Assembly (NCBI GenBank): GCA_028714315.1
Contig: JAQTMN010000002.1
Coordinates: forward strand, 32,045 to 96,044
DNA length: 64,000 nucleotides
Source: Sulfuricella sp.
Lineage (GTDB): Bacteria > Pseudomonadota > Gammaproteobacteria > Burkholderiales > Sulfuricellaceae
Direction: 5' to 3'
Under the pieces are notes generated by a model that searched no databases, was not told the DNA's origin, and worked only from the letters and a program-made list of their open reading frames with translations. Position 1 is the first letter of the stretch. The number at the start of each line of letters is the position of its first letter. This document shows, piece by piece, positions 15,716 to 24,436 of this stretch. Both the position numbers and the translations under genes were made by a program.

Positions 15716-18042
15716 GCGCATCGCCGCTATTCTCCCATCTCGAGCCGGTGCATCGCCTTGCCGGGCGGACGCGCTTCCGTTTCCGCTGCGAGCGCGGACG
15801 CCCGCTCGATGCCAAGCTGGCGGCGCGCGCCGTGGAAAACCTGGCCGGCGTGAATCGCGTCCGTTTCAATTCCGCCGCATGTTCGCTGGTGGTGGAGCAC
15901 GACCCCGCGCTGACCGATGCGGAACGCCTGCGGGCGGGCATGCTGGCCCTGGAATCCGCGCCTGCCGCCGAGGCGCGACACCCGACCGGACGCAGGGAAC
16001 TGGCGGCGGTCGCAGCCAGCGGCGCCTTGCTGCTGTCCTCGAGCAGCCTGCCTGCCGCGCTGCAATTGCCCGCCACCCTGGCCGCGGCGGCGCCGATCCT
16101 GGGCGAGGCGCTCGACGACCTGCGCCGGGAAGGGATCACCTCCCACGTGCTTGAAGCCCTGGCGGTGGGCATTTCGGCTGCGCGCGGCGATTTTACCGCC
16201 GCCAACACCACCGTCTTCATGCTGGCGCTGGGTGAATATCTGGAGCACAGCATCGCCCGGCGCTCCGACGATCTGCTGAAAAGCCTGCTGCGTCCGGCCA
16301 CCGGGCTGGTGTGGGTGGAGCGCGACGGCGTGGAATGCCAGATCGACGCCGGCGAGGTGGTGGTCGGCGACACGGTCATCGTCGGCGCGGGCGCCACCAT
16401 CCCGGTGGACGGCACCGTGCTGGGCGGAGAGGCGATGGTCAACGAAGCATCCATGACCGGCGAAAGCCTGGCGGTCGGGCGCTCGCGCGGCGACCCCGCG
16501 CTGTCCGGCACCGTGGTCGAGGAAGGACGCCTGCGCATCTACGCGGAGCATGTCGGCCGGCACACGGCGACCGCGCGCATCGCCGATTATGTCGAGCACT
16601 CGCTCGCCTCCAAGAGCGCCGCGCAGCTCGATGCCTCCCGCCTCGCCGACCGGCTGGTGCCCGTCGTCCTCGGGCTGGCCGGCGGCGCCTTCGCCTTGAC
16701 CGGCGACTGGCGGCGCGCCGCCGCCGTGCTGCAGGCGGATTATTCCTGCTCGCTCAAGCTGGCCACGCCGGTGGCCTTCAAGTCCGCCATGCACCGCGCC
16801 GGCAAGGCCGGCATCCTGGTCAAGGGGGCGGACGTGCTGGAACGGCTCGCCCAGGCCGACACCTTCGTGTTCGACAAGACCGGCACGCTGACCGCCGGCA
16901 CCCTGGAAGTCACCGACTCGATCGCCTTCGATCCCGCTTTCGATGCCGACGGCCTGATCTGCCTGGCCGCCTCGGTGGAAGAACATTATTTCCACCCGCT
17001 CGCGCTGGCCGTGGTCGAAGCCGCAAGAATGCGCTGCGGGCGGCACTTCGACCATAAGGAGGTCGAATTCATCGCCGCCCACGGGGTGGCCAGCGTCATC
17101 GACGGCAAGCGCGTGGTGGTGGGTTCCCGCCATTTCGTCGAAGAGGACGAGGGCATTGCCGTCGCGCCGCACCGCAAGCGCATCGACGCGCTCTACCGGC
17201 AGGGGCGCACCCTGCTCTATATCGGCTACGGCGGCAGCCTGCTCGGCGTCATCGCCCTCCGGGACCGGCTGCGCGAAGCCAGCGCCGGCACCATTGCCCG
17301 CCTGCGCGAGCTGGGGGTGAAACGCATCCTGATGCTGACCGGCGACCACCACGACCGCGCCGCTGAGCTGGCGCAGCAACTCGGCCTGGACGGCTTCCAC
17401 GCCGAGCTGCTGCCCGAGCAGAAGGCGGACATCGTGCGCCGCCTCAGCGGCGAAGGCGCCCGCATCGCCTTCGTCGGCGACGGCATCAACGACGCGCCGG
17501 CGCTGGCGGGCGCCCACGTCGGCATCGCCATGCAAAGAGGCGCGGACATCGCCCGGCTCACCTCCGACATCGCCCTGCTGGAAGACGACATCGCCCTGAT
17601 TGCCGATGCCAGGGCGCTGGCGATCGCGACGCTGAAAAAGGTGGACGGCAATTTCCGCCTGACCGTCGGCATCAACACCGCCATTCTCGCCGCCGCCGCG
17701 TCGGGCCGCCTGGCGCCCGCCACCGCCTCCATCCTGCACAACGGCAGCACCATCGCCATCCTCATCAGGGCTCTGCTCGGCGGCGGCAAGGCGGGAACGC
17801 CGCGCCGCCCCGCCGGAGCCCCGCCCGCCGCGCCGCCGACCCCCGCGGCCACCCCCTCCCGCCATCCCTCGCGGCGCGTGCGCATCAATCGCTACGCCAA
17901 GCGCGGAATGCTGGCCACCCTGCCCCTGTCGCTCGCGCTCGCGGCGATGGGAAAAAAGCGCTGGCACGCCGTCAGCGGCGGCGTGTTTCTCGCCGCCCTC
18001 GGCGCGCATCTGGCGGCCCACCGCCGCCACCTGTTGCGGTAG
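15712..18042 (+). CDS. P1B-type metal-transporting ATPase with HMA_2-like N-domain
   Basis: A 776-residue inner-membrane cation pump. An N-terminal HMA_2-like domain (about 10-75, HRLAGRTRFRFRC) lacks CxxC. All catalytic motifs are present: TGES 249-252, phosphorylated DKTGT at Asp388, HP at 428-429, and GDGIND at 589-594. The transmembrane metal motif reads YSCSLKLATP (Tyr344, Cys346), not CPC or SPC. That variant recalls the CtpC-like branch of P1B ATPases, for which Mn(II) or related metals have been proposed. A Pro/Ala-rich linker (about 700-725) and a basic C-terminal membrane segment end the protein. The metal is not determinable from sequence alone; the FTR1 neighbour suggests iron or manganese. 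Confidence 0.88.
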   Translation: MSASPLFSHLEPVHRLAGRTRFRFRCERGRPLDAKLAARAVENLAGVNRVRFNSAACSLVVEHDPALTDAERLRAGMLALESAPAAEARHPTGRRELAAVAASGALLLSSSSLPAALQLPATLAAAAPILGEALDDLRREGITSHVLEALAVGISAARGDFTAANTTVFMLALGEYLEHSIARRSDDLLKSLLRPATGLVWVERDGVECQIDAGEVVVGDTVIVGAGATIPVDGTVLGGEAMVNEASMTGESLAVGRSRGDPALSGTVVEEGRLRIYAEHVGRHTATARIADYVEHSLASKSAAQLDASRLADRLVPVVLGLAGGAFALTGDWRRAAAVLQADYSCSLKLATPVAFKSAMHRAGKAGILVKGADVLERLAQADTFVFDKTGTLTAGTLEVTDSIAFDPAFDADGLICLAASVEEHYFHPLALAVVEAARMRCGRHFDHKEVEFIAAHGVASVIDGKRVVVGSRHFVEEDEGIAVAPHRKRIDALYRQGRTLLYIGYGGSLLGVIALRDRLREASAGTIARLRELGVKRILMLTGDHHDRAAELAQQLGLDGFHAELLPEQKADIVRRLSGEGARIAFVGDGINDAPALAGAHVGIAMQRGADIARLTSDIALLEDDIALIADARALAIATLKKVDGNFRLTVGINTAILAAAASGRLAPATASILHNGSTIAILIRALLGGGKAGTPRRPAGAPPAAPPTPAATPSRHPSRRVRINRYAKRGMLATLPLSLALAAMGKKRWHAVSGGVFLAALGAHLAAHRRHLLR

Positions 18043-18099
18043 CCGGGCTGGCTCCGTGGTCTCTTGCGCTCCCGGTGGTTAACCCTAAAAACCTCATTT

Positions 18100-18232
18100 G
18101 AACCACGGGGAACACGGGGCGCACGGGGCGCACGGGGAACGGCACGGGATTTTGAATTTGGCCTTGTCACCCAATGGTGATGTGGGCAAAAACACGCAGC
18201 AAACTGATTTTTCCCCGTGAGCCCCGTGGTTA
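18100..18232. repeat. ~135-bp CCCCGTG palindromic repeat, copy 3
   Basis: GAACCACGGGGAACACGGGG with two extra CGCACGGGG units on the left, GGGATTTTGAATTTGG and CACCCAATGGTGATGTGGGC inside, and CCCCGTGAGCCCCGTGGTTA on the right. It lies between the P-type ATPase stop and the Fur-controlled promoter. Confidence 0.75.
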
Positions 18233-18288
18233 GCTGCGTTTTATAGGTAACCGCTTTTTTCAGTTTCAATATCGCATTGCAAATTCCG

Positions 18289-18317
18289 TTGACTTCACTA
18301 ATGAGAATGATTATCAT
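18289..18317 (+). promoter_or_regulatory. Sigma70 promoter of the haem/iron operon
   Basis: TTGACT (18289-18294) and TATCAT (18312-18317) are separated by exactly 17 bases. A Fur box covers the spacer and the -10 element, so Fur binding would block RNA polymerase. The 5' leader to ATG 18414 is about 90 nt. Confidence 0.75.
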
Positions 18318-18319
18318 TA
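18300..18319. promoter_or_regulatory. Fur box
   Basis: AATGAGAATGATTATCATTA contains TGAGAAT-G-ATTATCA, which fits the 7-1-7 Fur consensus (TGATAAT-N-ATTATCA) at 13 of 14 positions. It overlaps the -10 hexamer of the promoter before the ABM/EAL/hemP operon, predicting repression in iron-replete cells. Confidence 0.85.
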
Positions 18320-18413
18320 GCCAGAAGTCGAATAATTCCAGCCAGCACCGATGACCTCCGGTCGGACGGTAGCCAGCCATCCCGGTTGACTTGTTAGTTA
18401 AGGAGGTTTTCAC

Positions 18414-18743
18414 ATGTCGGAAATGATTAGCGTCAACGACCGTTTCTTCGTCTGCAAGGCGCACAGACATTCCTTCCAGGAACGGCTCCAGCTTTTTATC
18501 GGGCTGATGAACGTGCAGCGCGGGCTGATCGGCCTGCGCGTGATCCCGCCCGGGGGTCGGAACACCCTGTTCGTGGTGGAAAGCAGCTGGCTGTCGCGCG
18601 ACCATTTCCAGAGCTGGCTCGCCTCGTCGGCCTTCATCGTCTCCATGGGCGCGCTGGCGGGCGATGCCGCCGATCCCGTCGTGCGCAAAAAACAAACCGA
18701 ACTGCTGGCGGCGCGCGACATCCCGCTCCGGCTCGCCGCTTGA
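18414..18743 (+). CDS. ABM-fold monooxygenase-like protein (IsdG/HmuQ-type candidate)
   Basis: A 109-residue protein with the ferredoxin-like antibiotic-biosynthesis-monooxygenase pattern. Asn8 (VNDRF) and Trp in FQSWLASSAF match the positions of IsdG Asn7 and Trp67. The haem-ligating His of IsdG (F-K-A-A-H) is replaced: the text reads SSAFIVSMG. Fur control and a hemP gene in the same operon make haem degradation or haem binding the likeliest role, but the missing histidine makes catalysis uncertain. AGGAGG lies seven bases before ATG 18414. Confidence 0.6.
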   Translation: MSEMISVNDRFFVCKAHRHSFQERLQLFIGLMNVQRGLIGLRVIPPGGRNTLFVVESSWLSRDHFQSWLASSAFIVSMGALAGDAADPVVRKKQTELLAARDIPLRLAA

Positions 18744-18758
18744 TTGAGGAGCTACCCA

Positions 18759-19568
18759 ATGAACGCCATCCTGAAAGAAGAATTCAACGTCCTCGAACAT
18801 GCCCATCGCCTGGCCCGCCCGACGCCGGCCGCTGCCGCGCTGCACCCGCACGAACTGCTGGACATCCTGCTGAACCGCCGCTTCGGGGTGGAATACCAGC
18901 CGGTGGTGGACACCGTGTCCGGGGAAACCGAGGGGTACGAGGCGCTGGCCCGCTTTTACCGGGCGAACGGGGAAGCGGTGCCGCCCAACCTGGTATTCGA
19001 GATGCTCCACGAAAACCCGCTGCTGCTGTTTCATACCGAATTGGAACTGAAAAAACTCCAGATCATGCATGCCCCTAAAACCGAGCTGCTGTTCCTCAAC
19101 CTCGATCCGGACAGTTTCCACGTCGGCGGCACGCCGGGCGGCAACGTCTTCACCGAGCTGTTCCGCGGCTCCCGCTGCCCCGGCCAGGAAATCATGATCG
19201 AGGTGATCGAGAACCTGCACATCCGCGATGTGGCCCGCGCCAACGCCATGATCACCGACTTCAAGAACGCGGACATCAAGGTGGCCACCGACGATCTGGG
19301 GGTATCCAACGGGCTGGTGTCGTTCGGCAGCTTCTGCGACTCCTCCTTCATCAAGTTCGACCGCGCCTGGCTGAGGGAACGCGGCAACCGCAAGTTCGCC
19401 GTGCTGGAATGGTTCCACGGCATGGCCAAGGCCGCCGGGGCACGCACCGTGCTTGAGGGCGTGGAAACCCTGGGCGATCTGGCGCTGGCCCACGACATCG
19501 GCTTCGACTGCGTGCAGGGCTTCTACTTCCGCGAGCGTTTCGTCAACGAAGCCTGGGGGCGTCCATGA
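18759..19568 (+). CDS. EAL-domain c-di-GMP phosphodiesterase
   Basis: A 269-residue stand-alone EAL protein that should hydrolyse c-di-GMP to pGpG in the cytoplasm. The EAL triad is at 61-63 (GYEALARF). The other metal and substrate residues appear intact: Asn in FLNLDPDSF, Glu in IEVIENL, the double Asp in ATDDLGVSNG, Lys in FIKFDRAW, Glu in LEGVET and Gln in CVQGFYF. No sensor domain is attached apart from about 30 N-terminal residues. ATG 18759 has GAGGAG upstream. It is the second gene of a Fur-box operon, linking iron status to c-di-GMP. Confidence 0.88.
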   Translation: MNAILKEEFNVLEHAHRLARPTPAAAALHPHELLDILLNRRFGVEYQPVVDTVSGETEGYEALARFYRANGEAVPPNLVFEMLHENPLLLFHTELELKKLQIMHAPKTELLFLNLDPDSFHVGGTPGGNVFTELFRGSRCPGQEIMIEVIENLHIRDVARANAMITDFKNADIKVATDDLGVSNGLVSFGSFCDSSFIKFDRAWLRERGNRKFAVLEWFHGMAKAAGARTVLEGVETLGDLALAHDIGFDCVQGFYFRERFVNEAWGRP

Positions 19569-19675
19569 AAACGCTGATCTGGCTGTGCAGGGGAAGCGGC
19601 TGGCAGGTGGCATTCTTTCTGGCGCTGCTCACCCTCGGCTCGGTGCTGCCCTATCTCGCGCGCGGTTTGCCATGA
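19565..19675 (+). CDS. 36-residue single-pass membrane peptide
   Basis: ATG 19565 overlaps the EAL stop and TGA 19673-19675 overlaps the hemP start, giving two consecutive ATGA junctions. The peptide begins MKTLIWLCRGSGW and has one hydrophobic helix (about 14-31: VAFFLALLTLGSVLPYLA). No known family. The perfect coupling at both ends is the main argument that it is translated. Confidence 0.55.
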   Translation: MKTLIWLCRGSGWQVAFFLALLTLGSVLPYLARGLP

Positions 19676-19857
19676 AGGGGCCGGAGGATAAAAACCCGCG
19701 TCTGCCCTTGCCGGCGAACGACGCCCAATCCGCTCCCCCCCGGCGCATCGATTTGCGCGAGCTGCTCGGCGAAAGCCGCGAGCTGCGCATCATGCATGAC
19801 GGCCAGGAATACCGCCTGACCCTGACCAAGCTGGACAAGCTGCTGCTGACCAAGTGA
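19672..19857 (+). CDS. hemP: HemP/HmuP haemin uptake regulator-like protein
   Basis: A 61-residue protein whose C-terminal half is a textbook HemP domain: RRIDLRELLGESRELRIMHD, then GQEYRLTLTKLDKLLLTK. HemP/HmuP proteins are small activators or accessory factors of haem-uptake operons and are normally iron regulated. The N-terminal ~25 residues are Pro-rich and disordered. It lies in the operon headed by the Fur box at 18300. No TonB-dependent haem receptor or haem ABC transporter is in the window, so the uptake partners must be elsewhere. Confidence 0.85.
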   Translation: MKGPEDKNPRLPLPANDAQSAPPRRIDLRELLGESRELRIMHDGQEYRLTLTKLDKLLLTK

Positions 19858-19867
19858 GGGATGAAGC

Positions 19868-21148
19868 ATGTGCATAGCGAACAAGATAAACGCGAGCGGC
19901 GGGTCTTACCAAGCGCCATCCAGCCTGTTCGCCGCCATACCGCCGGCGGCGGCTCAAACCGCGCCGCGGCGGCGCAAGCTGTGGGAAATCCACACCCGCT
20001 ACCATTGTCCCATCATCGGCACCTGCCTCACCGTGGACGAGCTGCGCCGGCTGGCGCGCCGCGCCGATCTGGAGGATTGGGATACCGGTTCGGACTACGA
20101 ACTGCACAGCGCCGCCGTGGGGCTGGCGCGGGACCGCAACGCGCTATCCGAGCTGGTGCAGAAGGAAATGGAGCGCAAGTTCGCCGCGCTGGTGCAGCGC
20201 TTCGCCCGCGCCAGGTCGGATGACGACATCCTGCCGCTGTGGCGCGCGGCGCTGGCGCGGGGGGAAATCGCCGCCGCGCTGTGGGCGGTGATGAGCCACG
20301 GCCGTGCCAGCGACAAGCTGATGCATGTCGCCTACGAAGAGGTGCACATGATCTCCCACCAGGTCGGCACGGCAAGCCGCGCCGACCTGCGCAAGCTGGC
20401 CCGGCTTGCCGAGGACAATGCCGATCTGGCGGCGCGCCTGTCCCGGCAGCAGGACAACTTCGCCCGCCAGCTGGCGGAAAAAGAGGCGCTGATCCACGCC
20501 CTGAACGAGCGCCTGGCGGAGGCGCTCGGCACCGAACGGCGCCTGCTCGATGCCGGCGAGAGCCGGCGGGAAGCCGCCGGAAGCGATGAAACTGCGCGGC
20601 AGGCCCAGCGCATCGCCGAGCTGGAACGACGCCTGGAGGCCGAGTCCGCGCGCGCCGAGCAGGCCGGGAAAAGCGGACTGGAAGCGACGGCGCGCGCCGA
20701 CCGGCTCGAACGGGTGGCGGCGGACCTGCGGCAAGACCTCGACGCCGCCGAGGAAACCCTGGGCGGTCTGTTGATGCCCGCTTCCTGCGGCGGCTGCGAC
20801 GAAGGGCAGGATGGGCGCTGCGCCGGCCCGGACTTCACCGGACGCTGCGTGCTGTGCGTGGGCGGGCGCACCGGGCTCGCCGAGCACTACCGCCAGCTGG
20901 TCGAGCGCAGCAACGGGCGCTTCGTCCACCACGACGGCGGCCTGGAAGACAGCCGGAAGCGGCTGCCCGCCATGCTCGCCGCCGCCGACGCGGTGATCTG
21001 CCCGGCCGACAACGTCAGCCACGCCGCCTACTACGCGGTCAAGCGCCTGTGCAAACAGTACGGCAAGCCCTGCGTGCTGCTCAACAATTCCGGACTTTCC
21101 TCCTTCGCGCGCGGACTCGCGGCGCTGGACAGCGAGTCGGACAGGTAG
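19868..21148 (+). CDS. Coiled-coil DUF2325-domain protein
   Basis: A 426-residue protein. Residues about 35-165 are helical and unrecognised, about 170-300 are a long coiled coil rich in Glu/Arg/Ala, and a cysteine cluster follows (CGGCDEGQDGRC, then CVLC). The C-terminal DUF2325 domain runs from LCVGGRTGLAEHYRQLVE to PCVLLNNSGLSSFARG and includes RFVHHDGGLEDS, AADAVICPADNVSHAAYY and VKRLCK. DUF2325 function is unknown. GAGGG lies seven bases before ATG 19868, ten bases after hemP, so it belongs to the iron-controlled operon. The CxxC cluster could bind a metal or Fe-S cluster. Confidence 0.75.
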   Translation: MCIANKINASGGSYQAPSSLFAAIPPAAAQTAPRRRKLWEIHTRYHCPIIGTCLTVDELRRLARRADLEDWDTGSDYELHSAAVGLARDRNALSELVQKEMERKFAALVQRFARARSDDDILPLWRAALARGEIAAALWAVMSHGRASDKLMHVAYEEVHMISHQVGTASRADLRKLARLAEDNADLAARLSRQQDNFARQLAEKEALIHALNERLAEALGTERRLLDAGESRREAAGSDETARQAQRIAELERRLEAESARAEQAGKSGLEATARADRLERVAADLRQDLDAAEETLGGLLMPASCGGCDEGQDGRCAGPDFTGRCVLCVGGRTGLAEHYRQLVERSNGRFVHHDGGLEDSRKRLPAMLAAADAVICPADNVSHAAYYAVKRLCKQYGKPCVLLNNSGLSSFARGLAALDSESDR

Positions 21149-21166
21149 GGCCGAATTCATTCGGCC
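21149..21166. terminator. Short hairpin after the DUF2325 gene
   Basis: GGCCGAAT-TC-ATTCGGCC is a perfect 8-bp stem directly at the end of the operon. No T-run follows, so it may be a 3'-end processing or weak termination structure. Confidence 0.4.
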
Positions 21167-21255
21167 ATCGCACCGGCGGCTCGCCATGGGACGATGGCGG
21201 CCGCCCTGCCCTATTTGGTAGAATCAGTTCATCCCAACCGCATCCGGAACCCTCC

Positions 21256-21741
21256 ATGGAACTCAATCTTTTCGCACTCGCCCGCGCCCTCCACGTCATC
21301 GGCGTGGTGCTGTGGATCGGCGGGGTGGCGATGGTCACCACCGTGCTGCTGCCCGCCACCCGCAAGCTGAAATCCGGCGCGGAGCAGGTCGCCTTCTTCG
21401 AGAAGATCGAACAGGGCTTCGCCCGGCAGGCGCGCTACACCACCCTGCTCACCGGCCTGACCGGCTTTTACATGCTGGGAGCGATGCATGCCTGGGCGCG
21501 CTATCACCAGGCGCAATACTGGTGGGTGCCCGCCATGACCGCGGTGTGGGCAATTTTCACGCTGATGCTGTTCGTGCTCGAACCGCTGGTGCTGCACAAG
21601 TGGTTCCAGCAAAAGGCGGCGCAGAACCCGGAAAAAACCTTCCGCGTCATCCAGCGCCTGCACTGGGTCCTGCTCACCTTGAGCCTGGTTACCGTCTTCG
21701 GGGCGGTCAGCGGCGCGCACGGCTGGCTCCTGCCGGGCTGA
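21256..21741 (+). CDS. CopD-like four-helix membrane protein
   Basis: A 161-residue inner-membrane protein with four hydrophobic segments (about 8-30, 58-75, 85-108 and 133-155). The N-terminus [20 protein letters not shown] resembles the first helix of CopD/DUF2269-type proteins, where the His and Gly-Gly are common. Further His residues sit at helix ends (LVLHKW, RLHWVLL). Possible copper or haem binding is suggested by family only. It ends one base before the GTG start of the hybrid kinase and may be its membrane partner. Confidence 0.6.
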   Translation: MELNLFALARALHVIGVVLWIGGVAMVTTVLLPATRKLKSGAEQVAFFEKIEQGFARQARYTTLLTGLTGFYMLGAMHAWARYHQAQYWWVPAMTAVWAIFTLMLFVLEPLVLHKWFQQKAAQNPEKTFRVIQRLHWVLLTLSLVTVFGAVSGAHGWLLPG

Positions 21742-21742
21742 C

Positions 21743-23911
<2,169 letters not shown>

Positions 23912-23945
23912 GCGCGTTTCAGGCCTTAAATCAAAAAACGAATGG

Positions 23946-24012
23946 CCGCGAAAAGGCACAAAACGCACAAAAATAGCGTGGAATTTTTTGTGGCTTTTGT
24001 GCCTTTTCGCGG
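23946..24012. repeat. Palindrome with 18-bp GAAAAGGCACAAAA arms
   Basis: CCGCGAAAAGGCACAAAA (23946-23963) pairs perfectly with 23995-24012. It lies between convergent genes (the hybrid kinase and the DsrE gene) and could terminate transcription from both sides. A diverged relative lies at 44585-44656. Confidence 0.7.
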
Positions 24013-24050
24013 CTATCCAGCTTGTTGCGTCTTTTCGCGGCCAAGCGAAG

Positions 24051-24428
24051 CTAATAAGTAATGGTCTTCCATTCGTCGTCCATTACCCGCGTGACGAACG
24101 TTGCCGCGCCGGCGATGCCGGTGCATTCGGCCACCAGTTGCTCTTTGGTGACGTCGCAGGGTTCCATCGCGCCGCCGCAGGCGAAGAATTTTACGCCGAG
24201 GTCGGCGGCGTCTTTCATGAAGCCGTACACGGTCTTGGTGAGGTTGTCGCTGGGATAGATGCTGTCGGCGATGCCTGCGATCAACAGGCGCACCGAGCGG
24301 CTGGCGAAATAAATCTCGACATCGACGTCCATCGCGGCGGCCGCGGCGGCCTGGAAAAACGGCGTGCCGCACACATGGGGATGATCCGGATCGATGGTCA
24401 GGAGCATGATTGCGAGTTTGTCGGCCAT
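24051..24428 (-). CDS. DsrE-family protein
   Basis: A 125-residue protein with a DsrE/F-like Rossmann-type fold: KLAIMLLTIDPDHPH at the start, FFQAAAAAAMDVDVEIYFAS, then DLGVKFFACGGAMEPCDVTK and FVTRVMDDEWKTITY. DsrE-like proteins carry persulfides or sense sulfur and redox state. Cysteines at about 20, 84, 90 and 102 could be involved; the FACGGAM cysteine is at the usual position. It is the last gene of the minus-strand sensory operon, nine bases after the DUF3365 kinase stop. Confidence 0.75.
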   Translation of the reverse strand: MADKLAIMLLTIDPDHPHVCGTPFFQAAAAAAMDVDVEIYFASRSVRLLIAGIADSIYPSDNLTKTVYGFMKDAADLGVKFFACGGAMEPCDVTKEQLVAECTGIAGAATFVTRVMDDEWKTITY

Positions 24429-24436
24429 GGCGAAGT

